From positions 1,922,001 to 1,986,000 of the forward strand of contig NZ_CP009454.1 in the NCBI RefSeq assembly GCF_000759475.1: a stretch of 64,000 nt of DNA. The letters are read 5' to 3'. Position 1 is the first letter of the stretch. The number at the start of each line of letters is the position of its first letter. Shown here in pieces: positions 1 through 7,860 of the stretch. This stretch comes from Pantoea rwandensis (GTDB lineage: Bacteria; Pseudomonadota; Gammaproteobacteria; Enterobacterales; Enterobacteriaceae). The notes below the pieces were generated by a model that saw only the letters and a program-made list of their open reading frames with translations, made no database searches and had not been told where the DNA came from. The position numbers and the translations under genes are program-made.

Positions 1-1
1 G

Positions 2-274
2 GTCGAGCGTACGCGCAATCTGGCCGCGCATCACGGCACGGTGTTGGCGCTGTCGGTGGGTAATCTGGAAGAGGGCGAAGTGGCGATTGCGCTGCATACG
101 CCGGAAGCCAGCTGGGGCCAGCGCGTGAAGTTCACCCATGGGCGTCACAATGTGGAAACCCGGCAGAAAGTCGTGGCGATGATGGCGATGAACATGTTGC
201 GTCGCTGGCTGCACGGCAGTGAAGTCAGTACCGGGCATGGCTGGATTGATGTGCTGGAAGCCGTGAAACAGTAA
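2..274 (+). CDS. CinA-like protein, C-terminal part (truncated by window edge)
   Basis: The reading frame is open from the window edge, so only the last 90 residues are seen. They resemble the end of the CinA C-terminal (PncC-type NMN deamidase) fold: a strand GEVAIAL, then a basic segment and a helix with Arg and Leu-Leu-like residues (TRQKVVAMMAMNMLRRWL), as CinA proteins end. E. coli carries a CinA-like gene, yfaY, some way downstream of yfaE, which fits the location but does not prove orthology. The gene converges on yfaE. Catalytic residues lie outside the window, so activity cannot be judged. Confidence 0.6.
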   Translation, partial: VERTRNLAAHHGTVLALSVGNLEEGEVAIALHTPEASWGQRVKFTHGRHNVETRQKVVAMMAMNMLRRWLHGSEVSTGHGWIDVLEAVKQ

Positions 275-333
275 GTGTGTGGGCAGCCTTTGCGATGAAT
301 TTCACCGGGTCGCCATTGATGACGACCCGGTGC

Positions 334-594
334 TTATAGCTCGATCTCAATCTCCCCTTTAGCGCGGCAGCAGCAGGGCAAAATCTCGCCCTGTTGAATA
401 AACGCCAGCGGGGTTTCCGCGTAAGCCACTTCGCCTTTCAGCAAACGCATCCGGCACGATCCGCAGTAGCCTTCACGACACTGAAACTCTACGCAAACGT
501 TGTGCGCTTCCAGTGCAACAAGCAGATTGGGATGATCTTCTGCGCACTCCAGCCGGGAGCCGGAACTGCGCAGAATAACAACAGAACGGCTCAT
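334..594 (-). CDS. yfaE: 2Fe-2S ferredoxin-like protein YfaE, NrdB cofactor maintenance
   Basis: An 86-residue ferredoxin of the plant type. Cys39, Cys44 and Cys47 form the C-x4-C-x2-C part of the cluster site, and the fourth ligand comes from the Cys74-76 run near the C-terminus. In E. coli YfaE supplies electrons that regenerate the diferric-tyrosyl cofactor of NrdB; this is family knowledge. The start lies 3 bp after the nrdB stop, so it is the last gene of the nrdA-nrdB-yfaE operon and is translated close behind NrdB. Length matches the E. coli protein (84 residues). Confidence 0.95.
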   Translation of the reverse strand: MSRSVVILRSSGSRLECAEDHPNLLVALEAHNVCVEFQCREGYCGSCRMRLLKGEVAYAETPLAFIQQGEILPCCCRAKGEIEIEL

Positions 595-596
595 GC

Positions 597-1727
597 TTAC
601 AGCTGGAAGTCGTTAAAGTCGTCTTCGCCCACTTCGGCGTCGATCTGGCCGACCAGGTAAGAACTGACTTCCACTTCCTGCGGTGCCACTTGCACGTTAT
701 CCGATACCAACCAGGAGTTAATCCATGGAATCGGGTTAGAACGCGTCTGGAACGGCAGATCGAGACCTACAGCCTGCATGCGGATGTTGGTGATGTACTC
801 AATGTACTGGCACAGAATGTCTTTGTTCAGACCGATCATTGAGCCACCGCTGAACAGATAATCTGCCCACTCTTTTTCTTGCTCGGCGGCTTTCTTGAAC
901 AGGTCGAAACACTCATCACGACACTCAGCAGCGATCTCTTTCATCTCAGGATCGTCCTCACCGGTGCGCAGCAGGTTCAGCATGTGCTGAGTGCCGGTCA
1001 GGTGCAGAGCCTCATCGCGTGCAATCAGTTTGATGATTTTGGCGTTACCTTCCATCAGCTCGCGCTCGGCGAAGGCGAATGAACAGGCGAAGCTCACGTA
1101 GAAGCGAATCGCTTCCAGTGCGTTAACGCTCATCAGGCAGATATACAGCTGCTTTTTCAGCGCACGCAGATTCACGGTCACGGTTTTACCCGCCACTTCG
1201 TGCGTGCCTTCTCCCAGCAGATGCCAGTAGCTGGTCATCTCGATCAGATCGTCGTAATACTTCGAGATGTCCTGCGCACGCGCCAGAATCTGCTCGTTAG
1301 TGACGATGTCGTCAAACACCAGTGAAGGATCGTTGACGATGTTACGGATGATATGGGTGTAAGAGCGCGAGTGGATGGTCTCAGAGAACGCCCAGGTTTC
1401 AATCCAGGTTTCGAGTTCTGGAATCGAAATCAGCGGCAGCAGGGCCACGTTGGGGCTGCGACCCTGGATTGAATCCAGCAGCGTCTGGTATTTCAGGTTG
1501 CTGATAAAGATGTGTTTTTCGTGATCTGGCAGTGCCTGATAATCGATACGATCGCGCGAGACGTCCACTTCTTCTGGACGCCAGAAGAAGGAGAGCTGCT
1601 TTTCGATCAGCTTTTCAAAGATGTCATATTTCTGCTGGTCAAAACGGGCAACGTTCACTGACTGGCCGAAGAACATCGGTTCTAACAGCTGGTCGTTTTT
1701 GTTCTGCGAAAATGTGGTGTAAGCCAT
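597..1727 (-). CDS. nrdB: Ribonucleoside-diphosphate reductase 1, beta subunit
   Basis: The small (R2) subunit of aerobic class Ia ribonucleotide reductase, which holds the diiron-tyrosyl radical used by NrdA to reduce NDPs to dNDPs. It is 376 residues, the same length as E. coli NrdB, and near-identical along its length. Visible iron ligands and radical site are Asp85, Glu116, His119 and Tyr123 (counting Met1). An in-frame TTG four codons upstream is not used here: ATG at 1727 gives MAYTTFSQ, the conserved N-terminus. No strong ribosome binding site precedes it, which suggests dependence on upstream translation in the nrdAB message. Confidence 0.98.
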   Translation of the reverse strand: MAYTTFSQNKNDQLLEPMFFGQSVNVARFDQQKYDIFEKLIEKQLSFFWRPEEVDVSRDRIDYQALPDHEKHIFISNLKYQTLLDSIQGRSPNVALLPLISIPELETWIETWAFSETIHSRSYTHIIRNIVNDPSLVFDDIVTNEQILARAQDISKYYDDLIEMTSYWHLLGEGTHEVAGKTVTVNLRALKKQLYICLMSVNALEAIRFYVSFACSFAFAERELMEGNAKIIKLIARDEALHLTGTQHMLNLLRTGEDDPEMKEIAAECRDECFDLFKKAAEQEKEWADYLFSGGSMIGLNKDILCQYIEYITNIRMQAVGLDLPFQTRSNPIPWINSWLVSDNVQVAPQEVEVSSYLVGQIDAEVGEDDFNDFQL

Positions 1728-1747
1728 GGCTAAGTCCAAAAGTGATG

Positions 1748-1769
1748 AGGGCCGACCATTGCCGGCCCT
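1748..1769 (-). other. Hairpin in the nrdA-nrdB intergenic gap
   Basis: A perfect 7-bp stem, AGGGCCG with CGGCCCT around an 8-base loop, lies in the 65-bp space between nrdA and nrdB. It has no T-run on the coding strand, so it is unlikely to terminate. An mRNA processing or stabilising role is possible but is inference. Confidence 0.5.
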
Positions 1770-1792
1770 GACAAGATAGGGCGTCTGACTAA

Positions 1793-4078
1793 TTAAATCT
1801 TACAAGCGCCGCTTTCGCAGCCGTCATCCTGAATGGAAGGAGCCAGGTCGTCCTGCGCATCTTCCGCACCATCACGGGTGTTTTGGTAGTACAGGGTTTT
1901 CACGCCAAACTTATAAGCGGTCAGCAGATCTTTCAGCAGCTGTTTCATTGGCACTTTGCCATTGGCGAAACGGCTTGGATCATAGTTGGTGTTCGACGAA
2001 ATCGCCTGATCGATAAATTTCTGCATCACACCAACCAACTGCAAGTAACCGTCGTTAGATGGCATTTCCCACAGCAGTTCGTACTGATCTTTCAGACGCT
2101 CATACTCTGGCACCACCTGACGCAGAATACCGTCTTTGGATGCTTTGATGCTGATGTGACCGCGCGGTGGCTCAATACCGTTGGTGGCGTTTGAAATCTG
2201 CGAAGAGGTTTCAGACGGCATCAGGGCAGAGAGCGTGGAGTTGCGCAGGCCGTGCGTAACGATCGACTCACGCAGACCTTCCCAATCAAGGTGCAGCGGC
2301 TCACTACAAACGGCGTCGAGATCCTTTTTATAGGTATCGATCGGCAGAATGCCCTGTGAGTAAGTGGTCTCTTTGAACCACGTACAGGCGCCTTGCTCTT
2401 TCGCCAGCTCGTTCGAGGCTTTCAGCAGGTAATACTGAATGGCTTCAAAAGTTTTATGCGTCAGGTTGTTGGCGCTGCCATCAGAGTAACGCACGCCGTT
2501 TTTCGCCAGATAGTAAGCGTAGTTAATTACGCCAATACCCAGAGTACGACGGCCCATTGCGCCGCGTTTTGCCGCAGGAATTGGGTAATCCTGATAATCC
2601 AGCAGCGCATCCAGTGCACGTACCGCGAGGGTCGCCAGCTCTTCCAGATCGTCAAGGCTGTCAATCGCACCGAGGTTAAAGGCAGACAGCGTACACAACG
2701 CGATTTCGCCGCTTTCGTCATTCACATCGTTCAGCGGTTTGGTTGGCAGCGCGATTTCCAGGCACAGGTTAGACTGGCGGACGGGCGCGATAGCCGGATC
2801 AAACGGGCTGTGGGTGTTGCAGTGATCGACGTTCTGGATGTAGATACGGCCAGTAGAAGCACGTTCCTGCATCATCAGTGAGAACAGCTCAACCGCTTTT
2901 ACGCGCTGTTTGCGGATGCTGTCATCTTTCTCGTATTTGGTGTACAGACGCTCGAATTCGTCCTGATCGGCGAAGAACGCATCGTACAGGCCTGGCACGT
3001 CAGACGGGCTGAACAGGGTGATCTCTTCACCTTTCAACAGACGGGTATACATCAGCTTGTTGATCTGTACGCCGTAGTCCATGTGACGTACGCGGTTGCC
3101 TTCAACGCCACGGTTGTTTTTCAGCACCAGCAGGCTTTCCACTTCCAGATGCCACATCGGGTAGAACAGGGTGGCTGCACCGCCACGCACGCCGCCTTGT
3201 GAGCACGACTTCACTGCCGTCTGGAAATGCTTATAGAACGGGATACAGCCGGTATGGAAGGCTTCACCGCCACGGATCGGACTGCCCAGCGCACGAATGC
3301 GACCGGCGTTGATACCGATACCGGCACGCTGCGACACGTATTTCACGATGGCGCTAGAGGTGGCATTGATGGAATCAAGGCTGTCACCACACTCGATCAG
3401 TACGCAAGAGCTGAACTGACGGGTTGGGGTACGCACGCCCGACATGATTGGTGTCGGCAGTGAGATCTTGAAGGTAGACACGGCATCATAGAAGCGACGC
3501 ACGTAATCCATACGCGTCTCACGCGGATAACCAGAGAACAGGCACGCGGCGACCAGGATGTACAGGAACTGGGCGCTCTCGTAGATTTCACCGCTCACAC
3601 GGTTCTGCGCCAGGTATTTGCCTTCCAGCTGCTTCACCGCAGCGTAAGAGAAGTTCATGTCGCGCCAGTGGTCGAGGAACTCGTCCATCTGTTCGAACTC
3701 TTCTACGCTGTAGTCTTCCAGCAGGTGACGGTCATACTTGCCCATCTCAACCATTTTCACTACCTGATCGTACAGCTTCGGCGGCTCAAACTGGCCGTAA
3801 GCTTTTTTACGCAGGTGGAAGATGGCGAGGCGAGCAGCCAGGTACTGGTAATCCGGCGCATCACGGGAGATCAGGTCTGCAGCGGCCTTGATGATGGTCT
3901 CGTGGATATCAGAAGTACGAATTCCATCGTAGAACTGAATGTGGGAGCGCAACTCAACCTGAGACACGGAGACGTTATTCAGCCCTTCAGCGGCCCAATC
4001 CAGTACTCGGTGAATCTTGTCGAGATCAATGCGCTCCTGGCGGCCATCGCGTTTAGTAACGAGCAGACTTTGGTTCAT
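1793..4078 (-). CDS. nrdA: Ribonucleoside-diphosphate reductase 1, alpha subunit
   Basis: The catalytic (R1) subunit of class Ia ribonucleotide reductase. At 761 residues it equals E. coli NrdA and is highly similar throughout. The N-terminal ATP cone (about residues 5-95) senses ATP/dATP; the barrel holds the catalytic cysteines, including the [10 protein letters not shown] region; the C-terminal tail CESGACKI carries the redox-active cysteine pair that accepts electrons from thioredoxin or glutaredoxin. It is the first gene of the nrdA-nrdB-yfaE operon. Regulation is readable upstream: two NrdR-like boxes and a DnaA box overlap the promoter. Confidence 0.98.
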   Translation of the reverse strand: MNQSLLVTKRDGRQERIDLDKIHRVLDWAAEGLNNVSVSQVELRSHIQFYDGIRTSDIHETIIKAAADLISRDAPDYQYLAARLAIFHLRKKAYGQFEPPKLYDQVVKMVEMGKYDRHLLEDYSVEEFEQMDEFLDHWRDMNFSYAAVKQLEGKYLAQNRVSGEIYESAQFLYILVAACLFSGYPRETRMDYVRRFYDAVSTFKISLPTPIMSGVRTPTRQFSSCVLIECGDSLDSINATSSAIVKYVSQRAGIGINAGRIRALGSPIRGGEAFHTGCIPFYKHFQTAVKSCSQGGVRGGAATLFYPMWHLEVESLLVLKNNRGVEGNRVRHMDYGVQINKLMYTRLLKGEEITLFSPSDVPGLYDAFFADQDEFERLYTKYEKDDSIRKQRVKAVELFSLMMQERASTGRIYIQNVDHCNTHSPFDPAIAPVRQSNLCLEIALPTKPLNDVNDESGEIALCTLSAFNLGAIDSLDDLEELATLAVRALDALLDYQDYPIPAAKRGAMGRRTLGIGVINYAYYLAKNGVRYSDGSANNLTHKTFEAIQYYLLKASNELAKEQGACTWFKETTYSQGILPIDTYKKDLDAVCSEPLHLDWEGLRESIVTHGLRNSTLSALMPSETSSQISNATNGIEPPRGHISIKASKDGILRQVVPEYERLKDQYELLWEMPSNDGYLQLVGVMQKFIDQAISSNTNYDPSRFANGKVPMKQLLKDLLTAYKFGVKTLYYQNTRDGAEDAQDDLAPSIQDDGCESGACKI

Positions 4079-4120
4079 GTCGCGTGTTTACCTGTCCATG
4101 AAAGAGTGAGTTATCCCCCA

Positions 4121-4145
4121 TCTATTCACAAGGTCTATTCACAAG
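4121..4145 (-). repeat. Tandem 12-bp direct repeat in nrdA leader
   Basis: TCTATTCACAAG occurs twice with a 13-bp period in the region transcribed ahead of nrdA. On the coding strand this reads CTTGTGAATAGA twice. The repeat lies between the DnaA box and the start codon. No known factor site is recognised in it. Confidence 0.6.
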
Positions 4146-4165
4146 CCGCTCGTTGTGAGTAAGCC

Positions 4166-4222
4166 TGTGGATAAACACTATATATAGGGGGTGCGGGAAG
4201 TTTGAACAACAATATGGTGAGT
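4166..4222 (-). promoter_or_regulatory. nrdA promoter with two NrdR-like boxes and a DnaA box
   Basis: Read on the minus strand, TTGTTC (4209-4204) and TATATA (4186-4181) are separated by 17 bp, a good sigma-70 layout. A 16-bp NrdR-like box (4175-4190, ACAC-TATATATA-GGGG on the plus strand) covers the -10, and a second, weaker one (4207-4222, core CAATATGGTG) covers the -35; their starts are 32 bp apart, about three helical turns, as in known NrdR-regulated promoters. TTATCCACA (4174-4166), an exact consensus DnaA box, lies at the expected transcription start. NrdR and DnaA control of nrdAB is established in E. coli; the assignment here is by motif. Confidence 0.75.
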
Positions 4223-4543
4223 ATTCTAGTCAGCATTCTGATCATCACAAGAGTTGATTTTCGCGAAAAAATCCGTCCAGGGGGGTGGCGAAATTCCTGG
4301 ATCCCCATTCCGTAAGGCCTGCCAATGGTGTCAACTGCCAACGACTTTTTTTTCACTTTTTGATCGAGCGCGTGTTTATTGCTCAAAGCTTCTCATCACG
4401 GAAATTTCTGAAGTCAAAAAAGCCCTGACAAGGCCGCCAGTAGCGAACTTATCTAAAATTGCTTATGAATTTTTTGTGACCAATGCAGCCTATAAAAAAG
4501 CGTGGTACGCGTCTAAAAGGAAATTGATCTGGATAGCAGTGAG
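4223..4543. other. Intergenic stretch between nrdA promoter and lsrK
   Basis: This 320-bp AT-richer stretch follows the end of lsrK. On the lsrK strand there are two short T-runs behind weak GC hairpins (around 4505-4513 and 4418-4424) that could end lsrK transcription, but neither stem is strong. I see no gene with a credible start. Confidence 0.4.
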
Positions 4544-6115
4544 TTACAAACCTGGTGCTTTCCACATCGAGGTGGTTAACCCACTGTCCACCAGGGTGAG
4601 TTGGTCGGCATAGACTTTCTGCCAGTTGGCTTTTTGCTGTTGATAGAGTTGGTGGTGTTCTGCGTTGGGGTGAAATTCGCGCTCCCAGCGGACTAACTGC
4701 TGTCCCGTTTCCTGCAAACTGCGGTAAACCCCAGCGGCAACACCTGCAGCGATAGCGCAGCCCAGGGCGGTGGCTTCTTTCACCTGCGGCACTTTGACCG
4801 TCAACCCCGTGACATCGCTCAAAATCTGGCTCCACAATTTGCCCTTCGCACCGCCACCGGCAAACACGATCTGTGAGGTTTGGACACCGGAAAAGGCGGC
4901 CACCTGATCCAGATTGCAGGCCGAAACAATCGCAGCATTCTCTTCCAGCGCACGGAAGAGCGTCTGTTTATTGCAGCGTTCGGGATCGATGGAAAGATTA
5001 ATAAAGGAAGGTGCAGCGTGATACCACTTGTTGAAGTGCATCGCATCTGAGAACACCGGCATCACGCCCCACGAACCGGCGGGGACGCGTGCCGCCATCT
5101 CTTCCAGCAGGCTGTAGCAATCCACACCAAGGCGCTCCGCCAGCAGTTTCTCTTCGCCGCAAAAGGCATCACGGAACCAGCGCATCGTTAGGCCGGTAAA
5201 GAAACTGATCGCTTCCGCCTGTGCCATACCGGGGATCACATGCGGATTCACGCGAATGTTCATTTGAGGATCAACCTGCGGTTGCGGCAAGTTCACTACT
5301 TGTTGCCAGAAAGTGCCCCCCAGTACAGCCGTTTCCCCCGCATTCACGATGCCTAACCCCAGAGTGCCAAGCTGCACATCGCCGCCGCCCATGCCGACCA
5401 CCGTGCCTTGCTCAAGACCACACTGGCGAGCGGCTTCGGCCGTAATCTCTCCTAGCTTGCTGCCGGTTTCGGCTACCGGGGACAAGATATCCCCGCGCAA
5501 TCCCGCCATCTCTAGCAGGTCAGGGCGCCATTGCCGCGTGTGTAAATCCAGCAGGCCAGTCGTGCCGGCGTTCGATGGGTCCACGGCGAGTTCACCGCTG
5601 AGACATTTTGCCAGCCAATCGCTGATCATGGTTAAGGTGGCGGCCTGACGATAAACATCAGGTCGATGATGCGCCAGCCACAGCAGACGCGGCATCGTGC
5701 CGAGTGCCAGCGTTTGTCCTGAACACTGATAGATTTCTCGCTCAAACTGGCCGTGGTGAATTTCCTTAAGTTCACTCACCTCGCGGCTGGCACGGGCATC
5801 CACGTTGGCGCACGCCCAAATCGCTTCGCCCGCTTTGTTGTAAAGCACAATACCTTCGCGCATTGAACAGCAGGCCACGCTTCGTATCGCCCTGGCAGGC
5901 AATTGTGACTGCTGCAGCACCTGTCGAATGCACTGACAGGCAAGTTGCCAGTTGTGCTCAAGATCAAACTCCATTGAGCCAGGCACATCGGGCAGGGCGA
6001 GGTGCCGCCATTCAGCCTGCGCCACCGCGACTTGCTCACCCTGAAGATTGAAAATCACGGCGCGAATGCTACCGGTGCCGGCGTCGAGCGCCATCAGATG
6101 TGGGGCGTGTGTCAT
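4544..6115 (-). CDS. lsrK: Autoinducer-2 kinase LsrK
   Basis: A 523-residue FGGY-family carbohydrate kinase with clear full-length similarity to LsrK (E. coli 530 residues). LsrK phosphorylates the quorum signal AI-2 (DPD) in the cytoplasm. The N-terminal phosphate loop [15 protein letters not shown] and the C-terminal GGGAKGKLW nucleotide-binding segment are present, and the tail [10 protein letters not shown] matches the family end. ATG at 6115 is chosen because AGGAG stands 7 bases before it; the frame stays open upstream but with no conserved sequence. In E. coli lsrK sits beside lsrR and the lsrACDBFG transporter operon; here its only Lsr neighbour is the divergent lsrG, so AI-2 must enter by another route or from a distant locus. 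Confidence 0.93.
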   Translation of the reverse strand: MTHAPHLMALDAGTGSIRAVIFNLQGEQVAVAQAEWRHLALPDVPGSMEFDLEHNWQLACQCIRQVLQQSQLPARAIRSVACCSMREGIVLYNKAGEAIWACANVDARASREVSELKEIHHGQFEREIYQCSGQTLALGTMPRLLWLAHHRPDVYRQAATLTMISDWLAKCLSGELAVDPSNAGTTGLLDLHTRQWRPDLLEMAGLRGDILSPVAETGSKLGEITAEAARQCGLEQGTVVGMGGGDVQLGTLGLGIVNAGETAVLGGTFWQQVVNLPQPQVDPQMNIRVNPHVIPGMAQAEAISFFTGLTMRWFRDAFCGEEKLLAERLGVDCYSLLEEMAARVPAGSWGVMPVFSDAMHFNKWYHAAPSFINLSIDPERCNKQTLFRALEENAAIVSACNLDQVAAFSGVQTSQIVFAGGGAKGKLWSQILSDVTGLTVKVPQVKEATALGCAIAAGVAAGVYRSLQETGQQLVRWEREFHPNAEHHQLYQQQKANWQKVYADQLTLVDSGLTTSMWKAPGL

Positions 6116-6187
6116 CACGAAACTCCTGTTGAAAAGGAAAGAGTGCTCCACACCGACAGCCCAACGGGTGTTACTGCAAAGATAGTT

Positions 6188-6209
6188 GTGCGTGAGCGTT
6201 TTCACCTCC
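6188..6209. promoter_or_regulatory. Candidate CRP site between lsrK and lsrG
   Basis: GTGA-GCGTTT-TCAC has the exact 6-bp spacing of CRP half sites and matches 8 of the 10 core positions of TGTGA-N6-TCACA. It lies in the 209-bp divergent region. The E. coli lsr intergenic region is CRP-activated, which makes the assignment plausible; no LsrR-like site was recognised. Confidence 0.4.
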
Positions 6210-6324
6210 AGATGAAGGGCTTAGCCCATCGTTGAAAGTTTGAACTGTGATCGCTGCGAGAGTTTTATTCAGCGAGCCTGGCCAGGCTTGCCACTCTGCA
6301 AATCGTGATGAAAGGAACAAGCCG

Positions 6325-6618
6325 ATGGAAGTAACGCTGGTAGAGATCAACGTGAAGCCCGACTGTATCGACGAATTTTTGCGGGTGTTTAAGCTCAATC
6401 ATTTAGGGGCACTGCAGGAGCCTGGCAATCTGCGTTTTGACGTTTTGCAGGACAGTAGTGAGGCGACACGCTTCTTTATTTATGAAGCTTATGCGGATGA
6501 GGCCGCGGTGTTAGCACACAAGAAAACGCCGCACTATCTGGCCTGCGTCGAGGCGCTAGAGGCGCTGATGAGCGAACCGAGAAAGAAAACCGCGTTTAAG
6601 GGGATTTTTCCGCAGTGA
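6325..6618 (+). CDS. lsrG: Phospho-AI-2 isomerase LsrG
   Basis: A 97-residue ABM-type (antibiotic biosynthesis monooxygenase fold) protein matching LsrG across its length: [32 protein letters not shown] and the KTPHY-L-CVEAL segment. LsrG isomerises phosphorylated DPD before LsrF completes its breakdown. The start is ATG at 6325, with AAAGGA nine bases upstream; an earlier in-frame start gives a non-conserved extension. lsrG is divergent from lsrK and alone: lsrF, lsrR and the transporter genes are absent from the window. The pathway here is therefore partial unless completed elsewhere. Confidence 0.92.
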   Translation: MEVTLVEINVKPDCIDEFLRVFKLNHLGALQEPGNLRFDVLQDSSEATRFFIYEAYADEAAVLAHKKTPHYLACVEALEALMSEPRKKTAFKGIFPQ

Positions 6619-6806
6619 CGCCATGCCATTCTCCGCACAAGGGCGAAGCACCATGATTAGAGGTTTTTAAAGCGGGTTGAAGCGACGAATAGCTCAATAA
6701 TTTGTGAAGTAACCACTGCATTATGTTGTTGAAAGCAGATGCGTGGGCAACTTAATGACACCAATCCACAACGCAACGCTCCTCGAGGCCATGATCAACG
6801 TTCAAG

Positions 6807-6910
6807 GCCAGTAAAGCCCCGGCCGAAGAGCAAAGCGTCCGCCGCAGGGATGCGGCGGCCGATCTGCATGGATGCGTGTTTCCTTTGCGATCGGGCGGGG
6901 CTTTACTGGC
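6807..6910. repeat. 104-bp palindromic structured element
   Basis: The outer arms GCCAGTAAAGCCCCG (6807-6821) and its exact complement (6896-6910) frame inner pairs GCAAAG/CTTTGC and a central perfect hairpin CCGCCGCA-GGGA-TGCGGCGG (6839-6858). Nested symmetry of this kind and its placement between genes (lsrG and ubiG) are typical of small dispersed enterobacterial repeats (MITE-like). It does not match the ERIC consensus I remember. No second copy was noticed in the window. The flanks 6619-6806 and 6911-6957 hold no recognisable gene. Confidence 0.7.
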
Positions 6911-6957
6911 TTATGCACCGATCCCACCGCGGCGATTCGCCAATCCACGCAAAAAAC

Positions 6958-7683
6958 TCAATCCTGACGATGCGTATGCACCATATAGTTCACATCCACA
7001 CCACGCCCCAGACGGAACTGATTAGTCAGCGGATTGTAGTGCAGGCCAATCATGCCTCTCTCGCGCAATGGCGTCTCATCAACCCAATTCAGCAACTCTG
7101 AGGGACGGATAAACTTTTTCACGTCATGCGTGCCGCGCGGCACCATGCGCATCACGTATTCGGCACCGAACACTGCCAGTAGCCATGCTTTTGGATTGCG
7201 GTTAATGGTAGAGAAGAACACTTCGCCACCCGGCTTCACCAACTGCGCGCAAGCCAGCACCACAGAACGTGGGTCTGGGACGTGTTCCAGCATTTCCATA
7301 CAGGTCACCACGTCATAGGCGCCCGCATGGCTAACCGCATGATCTTCCACGGTCTGCTGCACATAGTTCACGCTCACACCGCTCTCCAGCGCATGTAACC
7401 GCGCCACTTCTAGCGGCTCCGCCCCCATATCCAGCCCGGTCACGTTGGCCCCTTCACGCGCCATACTTTCTGCCAAAATCCCGCCGCCGCAGCCGACATC
7501 CAGCACCTTCTTACCAAACAGGCCATTGCTGTGCTGGGCAATCCAGCCAAGACGCAGGGGATTGATGCGGTGTAACGGCTTAAATTCACCCTCTAAATCC
7601 CACCAGCGCGATGCGACCGCTTCAAACTTGGCAATCTCAGCGTGGTCGACGTTTTGGCGGCTTTCCTGCGGTTGTTCACTCAT
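6958..7683 (-). CDS. ubiG: Ubiquinone biosynthesis O-methyltransferase
   Basis: A 241-residue SAM-dependent methyltransferase (E. coli UbiG 240). It performs both O-methylations of the ubiquinone ring. The SAM motif [16 protein letters not shown], the following acidic loop GLDMG and the [10 protein letters not shown] motif are intact. The start has CAGGAG ten bases upstream. It is divergent from gyrA, the same arrangement as in E. coli. No operon partner is seen: its downstream side holds the palindromic element. Confidence 0.97.
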   Translation of the reverse strand: MSEQPQESRQNVDHAEIAKFEAVASRWWDLEGEFKPLHRINPLRLGWIAQHSNGLFGKKVLDVGCGGGILAESMAREGANVTGLDMGAEPLEVARLHALESGVSVNYVQQTVEDHAVSHAGAYDVVTCMEMLEHVPDPRSVVLACAQLVKPGGEVFFSTINRNPKAWLLAVFGAEYVMRMVPRGTHDVKKFIRPSELLNWVDETPLRERGMIGLHYNPLTNQFRLGRGVDVNYMVHTHRQD

Positions 7684-7786
7684 TGAATCACGACTCCTGA
7701 CAAAATATTCCCTCAGTATAAACGCTTAACTCTTGCTAGCGCATCTCTCACCTGCAAGGAAAAGCGGCATTAAACCCCGCTTTACG

Positions 7787-7815
7787 TTCACCGAGGGCAA
7801 CCACTGTGATATACT
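7787..7815 (+). promoter_or_regulatory. gyrA promoter
   Basis: TATACT (7810-7815) is preceded by TG one base upstream (extended -10) and by TTCACC 17 bp upstream as a weak -35. The start codon of gyrA is 45 bp downstream. In E. coli the gyrA promoter is activated by loss of supercoiling through its -10 region; the same control is likely here. Confidence 0.6.
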
Positions 7816-7860
7816 TTCGCACCATTAAAAACCGGCATTATGTAGAGGGATAGCGGCTCC

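Noticed and set aside
4254..4613. Plus-strand open frame over the nrdA-lsrK gap
   Set aside because: It overlaps the end of lsrK on the other strand, has poor composition and no ribosome binding site.
6807..6910. ERIC element
   Set aside because: Length is near that of ERIC, but the arms and core do not match the ERIC consensus as I remember it; kept as an unnamed repeat.
6739..7101. Open frame across the palindromic element and the end of ubiG on the plus strand
   Set aside because: It runs through the inverted repeat and antisense to ubiG, with no ribosome binding site; not supported as a gene.
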